From contig NW_003314277.1 of the NCBI RefSeq assembly GCF_000143415.4, positions 1,560,083 to 1,624,082 of the forward strand: DNA of 64,000 nucleotides. The letters run 5' to 3'. Origin of the DNA: Selaginella moellendorffii (Eukaryota > Streptophyta > Lycopodiopsida > Selaginellales > Selaginellaceae). How positions within the stretch are numbered: the stretch's first letter is position 1; every line of letters starts with the position of its first letter. The notes under the pieces are model-generated. The model saw nothing but the letters and a program-made list of their open reading frames with translations. It did no database searches and was not told the DNA's origin. Below, piece after piece: positions 31,306 to 42,051 of the stretch. The translations under genes were made by a program, and so were the position numbers.

Positions 31306-31329
31306 AGCTCTATTTCGTTAAAGTGGGAT
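31306..31329 (+). repeat. Left terminal inverted repeat of the 13.5-kb element
   Basis: Begins AGCTCTATTTCGTTAAAGT, followed by GGGATT. It is preceded by CTAAT plus one A. The inverted partner is at 44772-44794. Confidence 0.6.
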
Positions 31330-31964
31330 TTATTCAGTAAAATGGGACTAGGTACAAATTTTCAAGTATTTGAAAATGACGTGAAATTATATGTTTTTTG
31401 TCCAGGGGCTAGACATATCTGGGGCATGGTGACTAGCGCGGTGACTTTATGTCCAGACTGAGTCCATCTGGTTGTATAATAAATCTCATTGTCAAGGTGA
31501 ACAAGCCGAATCTGAAGCTAAAGAAGAGCGATGGCATGCGCGCACACACTATTTGTTTGTTCATTGAGCGTGTGGTGAGCTTTCCAAGATGAACATCATT
31601 CCTATTAGCCAGACATATCACTTAATGGTGAGAACATTTAGATATTATTCAATGTTATCTTTTTCTAACGAATCTAATTGTGAAGGTGTAGCAAGAGGCA
31701 TTGCTAGTCTGGAGAAGTCATTTAACTCATTTGACCCTTAGTGTATTTTCATGAAACTAAATAACATTCATATTATTAAGGAATTTCTCTAGTACCTTTT
31801 TTTTACGACATAGAGGCTTGCATTTCTTTCAAAGGTGATTTAGTAAAAGGCCTGAGGGCACATGCCATTCTATTTCTCAGACCGGTATTAAGATATACTA
31901 GTGCAAAGGGAAAAAGGTATTTGGTGATCAAGTAAATGGCATGAGGGCACACGCCATTATAAGC
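31330..31964. other. Left subterminal region, no gene seen
   Basis: AT-rich non-coding sequence with a decayed half palindrome at about 31849-31868 and a full one at 31936-31957. It includes a short minus frame (31433-31621) that I do not consider a gene. Confidence 0.4.
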
Positions 31965-32222
31965 CTAAGCGCTAGTGGACACCTCCTTTTTGGTACTCTC
32001 AGCGGTACTATCATCCTTCTCCGGGTCAGTTGTTTTGCTTTGGATTGTTGTCTCTGACGTTACTGGGGCGTTCTCGATAGTTGTTAATGTTGCCGTTTGT
32101 TCAGAAAAATGATCACCTGGAGTATAGTACGGGGAGTTTGGAAGACTTATATATTCTACATCTTCACCTATCTCCTTCTCCGTCTCCTTTTCTGCCTCAC
32201 TTACAGATTTTGTGTTTGCCAT
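31965..32222 (-). CDS. Hypothetical small acidic Ser/Thr/Glu-rich ORF
   Basis: Eighty-five codons beginning MANTKSVSEAEKETEKEIGE and ending with many T, E, S and K; no domain. The longer in-frame ATG at 32324 adds a segment that resembles an intron or UTR (GTGTTATAAAAGG region). It lies downstream of the putative transposase on the same strand. It could be an additional exon or a separate small protein of the element. Confidence 0.3.
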   Translation of the reverse strand: MANTKSVSEAEKETEKEIGEDVEYISLPNSPYYTPGDHFSEQTATLTTIENAPVTSETTIQSKTTDPEKDDSTAESTKKEVSTSA

Positions 32223-32429
32223 GAGAACGCTCTTCACCCTAAAATATGGAGTTCGTTGTGTTATAAAAGGAAACCAACACACACGCTGCAAGGGAATGAT
32301 GGTACATAAAGCACGTAAGCCCACAATATGGGTTTATGTGCCATTAGTATGGGCCACACGCCATATTATTAGATTTATGCACGTGTGATTGGTAAATGCA
32401 TATGTCACATCATCTCAGGCCACATGCCA

Positions 32430-35400
32430 TCACGCCTCCTCTGATTCAGATTCGGATTGTTCACCTTGAAATAAAATACATTAGAAACTTAGTAAAGGAA
32501 TATTAATGAATCTCACCTTGAACCCGGGTTATGAATGCTCTTGCTGCATCTCTTGCATGGTTTGGCAAGGTGATGGTGGCACTCTGCTTCCGCATCCAAC
32601 CATGCACAACATTATCCACCGATATGCTCATGCTGGGATCCCTTGGATTCAGCACCCATCTCTTTTCTAGGCAATCCTTCGTATATCCGGAACTTGGCTT
32701 GAACCACTCCACAGTTACATTGAAGGAGTTAGTTTCCGCGTCCTCCTCTGCATCAGTGATGTAGCGCCCCACCCATATCATTTGTTTTTTATTACTGGGT
32801 CTGACAAGCACGACCATTCCTTTGCAGACCTGTACTGGATTGAATGCTGAATCCGGCTTCTTGTTCCTCGGCCCACAATAGTGATCCTCAACATCGTTAT
32901 CTGTCACTGCATTTCCAGAGGACATTGTTCCGCTACTATCTGGTGCTCTGGGTTCTGGCCAAAAGGACTCTTCCAATTCTTCATATACAACCGGCCCATT
33001 TTGGATAGCAGATATAATCTTCTCCCAGTATTCGAGCAAAGGCTTGCACCTCTGAAAATAGGATTCTCCACCAAACACCATCTTCCAGAAGGCAATATGC
33101 TGTCTAATCCCGGCCACTATACTTTCCTGGTCTTTGAGTCCATCCGGGTGCATTGGCCGTGGGGAACCCTGAGGAATCATAGGTTCCCCAGTTATGGGAT
33201 CTCTCTTGAAGAGTTCAATGCCGTCCACTGGCAGCCACACTGTGTCCCATTCTCTCATCTTGTACCTCATCACTGGAGCACCGTCACACATGCTGAAATG
33301 AAACTGAAGAGGCTTGGAGTGGCCAATCAGCGTTTCGGATCCATCCCTGATATAGCCTCTTACAAACCCCTTAAAGTCTGGAACCTCTGTCAGAAGTGCA
33401 GCTTCAACAATGCCTTTGATGCAATTTTGGAATTCATCGTAGAGTTGTGGGAGGGTGAGGACATTGGATCACCGGAGGGACTCTGCCAGGTGACTGAACA
33501 TGGCATCGACGTCTTCATGAGTGTGCCCAACCATGAGAAAGCCAAGTGTAACCGTTTCAAATATGCCTTTGGCAACAAGCATCGCCAAGTACGCGAAGAC
33601 GTACATGTTTTTGTTCTCACTGCCAGCATTGTTTGTTTGGAGCAAAAGATGGGGTGGAAGGCCACATTGGCCACAAGAACTTCCTTGAGATTCTGCTTCG
33701 TTTGGATGAGGCTGTGCATTCACCGGGCGACCAGCCTCGTCGGAATGGCATGAGGCCTCACGTGATAACCCTACAATCTGACGGCCAATATATTCACTGG
33801 GATGGCATGGGGCCCCACACGATACTGCAAGCCTTTGCTCCTCCTCCAGCTGAACCCTGTATGGGGTTCGATCGACAAGGGCCTTATGCAAGGGTTGGCC
33901 GTTCAGCTCAGTCTGCGCACTTTGCAGAAACCTTAAGTGTTTTGCTAGGGAAGAAATCATCATGTTTGCACCCCCGCCACCCCATAGAGGTACAAAGAAG
34001 TTCCCATAGTTCTGGGCACCATGCCCATGAGCGATTATGCCAAACAGAGACACAGGCAGCTGCATGGATGAAGAGATTGCCTTGGGGGTAGGATTGAGTC
34101 GAGGTAAGCACGTCTTTTTCTAGTCCATTTTGTCGTGGATGATGCAGAGGTAAGAGTCAGGTCTCTCCATGGAGAGAATCTTGTTATGATAATATGCAGT
34201 CCTGCAACTTCTCTGCTCGATGTTGTGGTCGAGCCGCCTTCTAACCAACGTCTCTCGCTCTTGAGCGCTGCAAGAATTCTTCGACAAAGCCATTTTGATA
34301 GTAGTGCACTCGTCACACTTTGAAAAGCTGGAGTACTTTCCTATACTCACATCCCTGAACCTGTTGCTCCACAATCTACTAAATCTAGATTGGCTTAGCT
34401 TCCTGTAGCCATTACTCTGGAGTTCCCGATTCACATCTTCCAATATGGCCCCCTTGGTATACATGGAAGGGATAACTCATTGGGTGTCTCGTGTTCCATC
34501 TTCCAAGAGGCGGGTTTTATGTGGTTGCTGCTCGCTACATGTCTCGACAAACCTCTTGAAGATTGCCTCTCCATATACAACATGACCCCTGGTTTTGTGC
34601 GTACCGTCGTTCCTATGGATTGCCTGCTGAACCCTTTGTTCCTCGAACTCAGTTTTGATTCTGTAGAATGTGGTTCGAGGGACTCCATAAATGATTCTCC
34701 ATGCCTTCATGCAGACCAAACCCCTCTGGAAGACCATGCCCCCCACCTGATGTTCTGAAGCATCAACAGATGACCGTAATGCCTCATACACAAAATTGCG
34801 AGCTGCCTTCCAGGACAATGTCTTGTATTTTGCTCTCTCCTCTTCAATAGCATCCCAATCAGCATGTTGATAGCACCTCCTCTTGCAACAAGCAACTGTC
34901 GAGACCATTTGAACCTCCATTGCCATTTTCTGCCTTTTCGGTTCGTTGCTCAGATCCCTTTGGCTGCGCTTCAGGAAGGTGTACTTTCTTTTCCCATGAA
35001 GAGATGTTCTATCATCAGTTATAATGGTGTTTGATTGTGAATCCTTCACATTCTCAAACACTAAGTGCCTCAATTTCCACCGCACAATGCTTCCAATAGT
35101 CATACTGTTTTCTTCTGTGTCAACAACCTCTAAAATCGCAACTCCAATATCATCCCAGCCCAATTTTTGATTAGCAACTGCATCTCTTGGATCGACAACT
35201 GTGGCTAAGCCCTCAGCTACCACCTCCCCCTCGGGGTTGTTTAGAAACACCTTTGCCTAAATCCATGTAGCACGGTTCTTAAGATCCACGGAGGGAACAT
35301 GCGTCGCACTTGCGCTGTCCCCAACATCTGCTTTCTTCTGAAGATTTTTCAAGGCAACAACAACATTTACCCCGACGACCATCTCTCCTCGTTCAATAGC

Positions 35401-35565
35401 GACCACATTCCCATCGAAGACAATCTCTACTGATACAGCAGCATTGCCTTCCCCAAGCCTTTGACAGTGTATAACAAAGTTCCGATCCATAGACACAAGG
35501 GTCCCTTTTGCAACTCTCTTCCCACCATTCAAAATGTAAACCTTTTCCCCAACCCTGAAAGCCAT
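32430..35565 (-). pseudogene. DUF7869-type putative transposase, single frame with four nonsense codons
   Basis: One frame runs from ATG at 35565 down to 32517, plus a last exon 32464-32430 after a 52-nt GT-AG intron, about 1,027 codons in all. In-frame stops are at 35257 (TAG), 34477 (TGA), 34120 (TAG) and 33469 (TGA), with no frameshift. The N-terminus (MAFRVGEKVYIL, VAKGTLVSMDRN) resembles plant transposase-associated beta domains. Then come CCKRRCYQH and VCMKAWRIIYGVPRTTFYRI, followed by FSKCDECTTIK with YLCIIHDKMD, which precedes a C-terminal RNase-H-like core: LLLQTNNAGSENKNMYVFAY and FLMVGHTHEDVDAMFSHL. This layout is that of DUF7869 proteins, which I infer act as DDE/D-like transposases. 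Two of the 22-bp palindromes (33745, 33802) lie in-frame between core motifs. The tail GEQSESESEEA is acidic. Confidence 0.7.
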
Positions 35566-35852
35566 TCTGAAAGTGCAGAAAAGAAGTTAAGACCATACAA
35601 AAAATGATTGGAGAATGGCCTAAATCATAACATACCAAACAACCTCAATAGCATGAGGCCACATGCCATTATTCAAACATGCTATTGACACCCACGTGAA
35701 ATTTTGCATTCACAAAATTGGCATAAGCCCTCATGCCATTAGTGGTACCACTAATGGCATGAGGCCTCACGCTATCTTTGGCCCCTGCTAGCCTATTGCT
35801 ATATTCCTTTTGCCGTGCTGCAACTGTATATATTTTTGTGTGCGTGACTAGT

Positions 35853-36429
35853 NNNNNNNNNNNNNNNNNNNNNNNNNNNNNNNNNNNNNNNNNNNNNNNN
35901 NNNNNNNNNNNNNNNNNNNNNNNNNNNNNNNNNNNNNNNNNNNNNNNNNNNNNNNNNNNNNNNNNNNNNNNNNNNNNNNNNNNNNNNNNNNNNNNNNNNN
36001 NNNNNNNNNNNNNNNNNNNNNNNNNNNNNNNNNNNNNNNNNNNNNNNNNNNNNNNNNNNNNNNNNNNNNNNNNNNNNNNNNNNNNNNNNNNNNNNNNNNN
36101 NNNNNNNNNNNNNNNNNNNNNNNNNNNNNNNNNNNNNNNNNNNNNNNNNNNNNNNNNNNNNNNNNNNNNNNNNNNNNNNNNNNNNNNNNNNNNNNNNNNN
36201 NNNNNNNNNNNNNNNNNNNNNNNNNNNNNNNNNNNNNNNNNNNNNNNNNNNNNNNNNNNNNNNNNNNNNNNNNNNNNNNNNNNNNNNNNNNNNNNNNNNN
36301 NNNNNNNNNNNNNNNNNNNNNNNNNNNNNNNNNNNNNNNNNNNNNNNNNNNNNNNNNNNNNNNNNNNNNNNNNNNNNNNNNNNNNNNNNNNNNNNNNNNN
36401 NNNNNNNNNNNNNNNNNNNNNNNNNNNNN
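35853..36429. other. Assembly gap (577 N)
   Basis: Run of N. Both edges are palindrome-rich, so an unresolved repeat array is a plausible cause. Frames reported across it are meaningless. Confidence 0.99.
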
Positions 36430-37165
36430 TCCAACCGAGTTGGCCGCCACGGCGCGAGACCTAGGAATGAGTTCGAGAATTCAAAAATAACACACGCTTG
36501 AATGTCACATCAAATCCTCTGACAAACCAGATTTTATGACTCCTCTGACAAATTTCAAACTGAGTAGTTTTTAGACTTTGCTGTCGGAGGTTGAACTTTG
36601 TCACATCATGTCCTTGCCTCGATCCAGCTGTGCCATGTCAGTGATTCGAACTTTGCCATGCCATGTCAGCGATCCGTGCCAAGATTATTTGCCGTGTAAA
36701 GGAATAATTATGCTGTGTGTGTACGTCCATTTATGGCAATATAAGGCCACACGCCATTCAAAGAATAATGCTAGTCGAGCATTTTTTGGTGCATTTTTGG
36801 GTTCAAAATTGCATGAGCCCACACGCTATAAAGTTTACTTGTACCAAAAATAGAAACAGCTTTATTTACTTGGGAATTTAAGTGGTTGAGGCATTTTTAA
36901 ACTTACAAACACATGCCCTACTTACATTCCTTTGGTTGCTTAAAATTCAAAAATATTATAAACCTTTCTTTTTGCATTTTCAATGTTTTCAATTATGGTT
37001 TTTGATTTTCACAGGACCAGCCTAGTAATCTATTTGCATCCCGTCATGTTTATAGCTAGCTTTCGTTTGTCCCCTTCGCTAGCCTGAGATACATCTGCTC
37101 AGCATCTGCCTCTTACAGCATTTGCCTAGAAAGGGCATCTTTCTTCACGCAGCATTTGCCACATG

Positions 37166-37184
37166 TTTAGGGTTTAGGGTTTAG
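37166..37184 (+). repeat. Interstitial telomere-like tract
   Basis: Two complete TTTAGGG units and a partial third, within ATG-TTTAGGG-TTTAGGG-TTTAG. This is the plant telomere unit, and also the common 'telo-box' of plant promoters. A single TTTAGGG also occurs near 37960. Confidence 0.7.
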
Positions 37185-38399
37185 CAATTCAGTAGCTTGA
37201 TAAACATGCAAATACAGAACTTGATGCAAAATCCTTTGATATGTCACAATGCCCCTAGGACCATAAACACATTTCAATAGAGAGGGTCCTTTCATTTCAT
37301 AACTCCTTACGTAGATCTTGGTGAAACCAGAGTTAGTGAAGTTAGTTTCTTGTGATCCTGCATCTGATTGTGATGTCCCTTTGCAGTGTCGATGGAAAAG
37401 TCAATGCACACCAAACTGTAAAATCTTGGAGCAAAATAACGGTCAGATCTATGGCAAATGCCCCTGAAACATTGTAAGGCTCGTGTGGTCTCATGTGGTG
37501 TCTGATCGAGATGCTTCTTTGCAGGGTCATCAAGAAAGACATTGTATACCATTCTGTAAAATCTAGTTGCGATCTAACGGTTGGATCTCCAGAAAACTCA
37601 AAAAAATCTCGCGCGTGTCAGAATATCCTAGGAATATACTCCTATGTGCCCCTGAAAATGGCATGTGGCCCCACGCCATTCAAGAGATAACGCCAGATGA
37701 CGCCGAGAATTTTTTGGTGCATTTTTTGGGTTCAAAATTGCATGAGCCCACACGCTATAAAGTTTATCTTTGCCAAATAGAGAAAAGTTTATCTGTGTCA
37801 TGTGAGGTAGTTACAGTCCTTTGTGCTTGGCATCTGCCTCTTGCAGCATTTGCACTGAAAGGGAATTTTTCTCCATTCAGCATTTGGCCCTGAAAATGGC
37901 ATGCGCCCACATGCCATTCAAGGAATAACGCCACAGGACGCCTGGATTTTTGGGTTTAAAATGTTTAGGGTTTTTTGGGTTTTTTCAAAATATTTTGGGC
38001 CCAACGTTTTTTGGGTTTCTTTGGTTCAAAATTGCATGAGCCCACACGCTATAATATTGATTTGAGAGAAAAATAGAAATAGATAGAATTTCTTTATTTA
38101 GCTGAACATCTGCCATTTTTGGAAATACAAGATGCTTTGGAATATCTAATCATGCATGGTATAAATATAGCGAGGGTATTAAATGATATCCCAATCATGA
38201 TCTTTCTTTTGGATTTCGCGTGCATGCAGTCCGAGGAATGATGACGTTGCGGATTTCTTTTGGATTTTGCGTGCTTGCATGCGCGCGGCAATCCAGAAAT
38301 TAATGGTGGCGCCCAAGTCCGAGGAATGATGACGTGGCGGGATTACCAACTGTTGTGACATTTCGCGTGTGTGAGGTTAGGTTTTGCATTTTGCTTCGT

Positions 38400-38640
38400 A
38401 CTCGCGCTCGCGCTCGCATCACACTCGCGCTCCCGCTCGCATCGCGCTCCCACTCGCGATCACGCTCACTTCTCTACAGGTTTCTCGTGTGCATCGGCGT
38501 CCACTCACGCTTACATCACACTCGCGCTCGCATCGCGCTCGTGTGCATCGGCGTCCACTTCAAGACACACCCAGTTTGTAACTTCGCCGCCAACTCCGCC
38601 GCCCACTCCGCCACCCACACGCAGCCCACTTGGCGTCTCG
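38400..38640 (+). repeat. CGCTCGCATC-type simple repeat region
   Basis: Degenerate repeats of CGCTCGCATC/ACTCGCGCTC (about 38403-38560), then CCGCC-ACTCCG units (about 38585-38620). This gives long but meaningless Arg/Ser-rich frames in several phases. It is probably 5' leader or promoter sequence of the plus-strand gene. Confidence 0.6.
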
Positions 38641-40188
38641 GGAGATTTCAGCGCCACTCTCCAACTGTAAGTGGCAGAGTAGCCTTGCTGCTACGATCTG
38701 CTGCACACACAGTGCACATTCGCCAGCGAGTCCGGCCTCGATTGTCACGGCCTCCATTCGGCTTCAAATGGTAAGTCTTTTAGGCCAAGTAGAAAATGGC
38801 ATGAGGCCACATGCCATTCAGTAGCAACATTGGCATGCACCGATTGGGCTCTCGAGTGCAGTCCGGTTACAGATGGCGTGTAGCCTCACGCCATCTTAGG
38901 ATGCAGCCTCAAGACATCTGATGTAGTGGTGAATGGCGTGTGGCCTCACGTTATTTCCAGCTGCTAGCTTTTCATCTGTCAGCTCTAATTGTTGTGCATT
39001 TCTGAACAGGCGAGGAATTGCGTTCTTCTTCCAGCCACTGTCAATGTGGATGCAGAGAAGGGGGAGGAGCTCACCAGTTGGACTTTCGGGATGGAAGGCG
39101 AGGATCTGATGCTGTACAACACAGATGGCGGGAGAAAAGAATGCATGGGGATCCTCATCCAAGTGACAGACACTCCATGCAGTTCCATGCAAGAATATGG
39201 ATTGGCACTTGTGGTAGAGACAGCGTCCGCCTTCAAGATCCACCTTGCACATCCTAGCGGCTTCCCGGAGGGGGGCAGCGACTATGAGGAATTCCTAGAG
39301 GGAGCTAGGGAGAGGTTGTCCAGGAGGCCCACAATTTCAAAGACGCTGCGGGTCTATGAAGATCACATGGAATCCACGGACCTCACCTACGGCGATGTTT
39401 AAAAACTATATTCCAACATTGAGCCGTTGAGAGTGCCTCCAGTTCGCGAAGCGAAGGGGAAGGGGGTCGATCTGGAAACTACCCCGAAGCAGAAAAGGGT
39501 GGTCAAGCTCAAGCCAACGTCCGACTCTGCTGCTCCAAAAAAGAAGCTACTCGGTGATGCCATTGCCTCGGGTTCGAACACTACACCCACCAAAAAGAAG
39601 AGCCGCAAAGAGCAGAAAGAGCAAGAAGAGGTAGCAAAAATCGTCACAGATAATAGTACTTGTTACTATTCCAACAAAGTATATACAATCGACGTGAGCC
39701 GTATCGACATCCAAAGCAAATACAACCACAGGCTAGTATCTGATGAGTGGGTGGAGAAACTGAAGCAGAAGATGCTGGCAAGTCCAGTAACACCCGACAT
39801 CGCAGACGTGATCCCCTACTACCAAACAATGAAGGGCGAGACGAGGTTTCCAAACTTGATGAATAGGAAGGTGTTGGACGATCAGAACATCCGGTTCTAT
39901 GCCGTCTCCGGGCAGCATTCTAGCTTGGCGATGCAAGAGATAGTTCTGGATATTATGGTGGGTGAGGAGGTGAAGAAAGTCTTCAAGACAAGAGTTGTCC
40001 GCCTGATAAAAGGCAACTCGCCCCTCCGATCTATCATATCCATCTCCCACGCGTAGAATGTCGAGCAAGAAACGTGCTACAAATCGGGTCTGCACGAGAC
40101 ATTGGCACGAACACGGAAGCTCTGGGTTCAACTGAAGAAGCCACAAAAACCAGGACAAGGACGTGCACTAGCAACTAGCGCCTGGCAG

Positions 40189-40242
40189 GTAAGCCTCGTT
40201 GCATGTGGCATAGCATGTGGCCTCACGCCATTTCCATTGCAG
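40189..40242 (+). other. 54-nt intron carrying a palindrome
   Basis: GTAAGCCTC to TTCCATTGCAG, with the palindrome at 40210-40231 ending 11 nt before the acceptor AG end. The length is a multiple of three and contains no stop, so retention would insert 18 residues. Confidence 0.65.
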
Positions 40243-41683
40243 GAATTCTCGAGTCTTCTCTCGAAAACACTGGGGGTCAATGACACACTCAGCATCCATA
40301 ACATTCTACTCGCGACAAAAGTTGTTTTTGACAAATGGGTAGATGTGCTGAGGAGGTACCATGACGGGGAGTTGCTAAACTCAATGGGTGTGGAGGATGG
40401 CCGGAAGCCCAATGATTTGAAGCTCAACGCCTTGCGTTTCTCGCGGTCTCTAGACGACGACGACCTTTTGACAGTGGCTAATGCTCTTCTATGTGGTGAG
40501 GTAGTCTTCAACAAGACCAAAATGACTCCCGGCCATATTGTGACATACGAGGACTTGTGCACGACTCTGAGAGCTTGTGCGCTATTGAAGGATTGGATCT
40601 TCGAGCAAGTGGCCATGGAGAGGGTGAGCATCGACACCACGCAAGAGATGATGGAAGAGCTGGACTTGTCAAATGAAGACATCGACGAGTATGTGAAGGG
40701 GGCCCCCAAGTTCATCGATCTGCTGCGGGATGCCACGAAAAGTAAAGCTGAGAAGTTGGATCAGTATCCAAATTTCATTAAGAGGGATGTCGACCGCCGG
40801 CTTCAGAAACAGCTCGACCCCGCAGCAGAGGCCTATCGAGAACCTTATCGGGTATACGTGAATACGTGAATACGTGAAGGATCAAAGGTGGAGGAGCATC
40901 GTTTCCCGCGGAGATGAGCAGGTCAAGAACATCTTTTGTGTGATGGACTTCACAAACGAAGAGATCACTCATGCAGACGAAGTCAGCTCCATCATTGACT
41001 TAATGGTGGGACTTGCGGAGGTGGAATCTTCAGTCCACTATATGATCTACGACTCCGAATCCTATCACAAGTTCTGGAAGGCCTTGAACGAGGTGAAGGC
41101 TCGGTTGAAAGGCAAGGAGATGCGGGAGATACATGGGATAATGGCTAAGAAGAAGATACCGACGAATGTCCGCATCTTCACACTCGCCCTTGTTATTGGT
41201 CCTGCAGCAGAGTGGGACTGGAGTGACTTCCCAGCTTCGTTCGACAAGGCCGATCGAATTGATCTGAGGGAGGTCAATTTACCCGTGCCTGAGGAACTGA
41301 AGACGGCTATGGAGCTTTCGAATCCAAAGAAAGCTCTAGGTGCAGCATGGGAAATGCTCAGTTGGGTCTTCAACGCAATAGCGGGTGACACCAAGGGCAA
41401 ATGCGTTGTCGAGTACAACTGCGGCGGACTATTCTTTCGAGCCGCACTACTCAAGGGTGTCCCGTGTGTTGCGGTGACAAACTCCATTGAAGAGGTGACT
41501 TCAATGGAGCATATAATTACAGTTGCCAAAGAAAAACAATATCTTCTTTGCGAACCTGGTGAGTACGCACTTTAAGTTTAAATGTTATCTCACAAGCTTT
41601 GTATGCAGGAGCGTGGCCACCCCCAGATGCTGAAACGGCGTTAACAGCTACTGATGTTAGGCCGAGCTCACAACCTGCACAAG

Positions 41684-41721
41684 GTAAGGTCACGTGAGGC
41701 CTCACGCCATTTTGATTATAG
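41684..41721 (+). other. 38-nt intron carrying a palindrome
   Basis: GTAAGGTCACG to TTTGATTATAG. Twenty-two of its 38 nt are the palindrome (41689-41710), which ends 11 nt before the exon. It is among the shortest spliceosomal introns one would expect in a plant. The same frame continues in the flanking exons. Confidence 0.6.
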
Positions 41722-41811
41722 ATCATTGTGAATATTCAGACACGAGGACTGAAAAGCGCACTGATGGCGCGTCGAAGAAGGACAAACAGACAAGCAATAG
41801 GAAAAAAGGAG

Positions 41812-41860
41812 GTACAAATTATATTTGCAATGGCGTGTGGTCTCATGCCATTCCTTGCAG
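41812..41860 (+). other. 49-nt intron carrying a palindrome
   Basis: GTACAAATT to CCTTGCAG. The palindrome at 41830-41851 ends 9 nt before the exon; both flanking exons are multiples of three. Confidence 0.65.
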
Positions 41861-42004
41861 GAGACACTTCTTCAAAGGCAAAACAGGCAAGCACTAGTCA
41901 AGCTCAAACTGAAAGTGGTCATAAAAAGCGAAAGCACGTTGGACAGTCGTCGGGATCAGAGGCATTTGATTCGAAAAGGAAGAAGGGCAACGAAAAGATG
42001 ATAG

Positions 42005-42051
42005 GTAATGCCTCGCGGTTATGGCGTGTGTGCTCATGCCATTCATTGCAG
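42005..42051 (+). other. 47-nt intron carrying a palindrome
   Basis: GTAATGCCTCG to TTCATTGCAG. The palindrome at 42021-42042 ends 9 nt before the exon. Its 3' end is nearly identical to that of the preceding palindrome intron. Confidence 0.65.

Larger units (their letters stand above)
35566..38767. promoter_or_regulatory. Central divergent control region with palindromes and three copies of a ~100-150 bp unit
   Basis: Lies between the two divergent genes. It contains nine full palindromes and one partial copy. Three copies of a longer unit (about 36754-36830, 37675-37759 and 37913-38053) run from a CCATTCAA-AATAA-GCC start through TTTTGGTGCATTTTTGGG or a similar run to TTCAAAATTGCATGAGC. 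A GCATCTGCCTCTTRCAGCAT motif recurs at about 37100 and 37830. A 577-bp assembly gap (35853-36429) interrupts it. No protein-coding frame is convincing; 38400-38640 is a CGCTCGC-type simple-sequence stretch. Confidence 0.6.

Noticed and set aside
35778-36464. Frames spanning the N run
   Set aside because: Undetermined bases, no sequence information.
37166-37184. True telomere or chromosome end
   Set aside because: Only about two and a half TTTAGGG units, embedded in the element. More likely a telo-box or chance.
38334-38774. Overlapping frames of 60-150 codons rich in Arg, Ser and His
   Set aside because: Produced by CGCTCGC/CCGCC simple repeats upstream of the ParB gene. All three phases are open.
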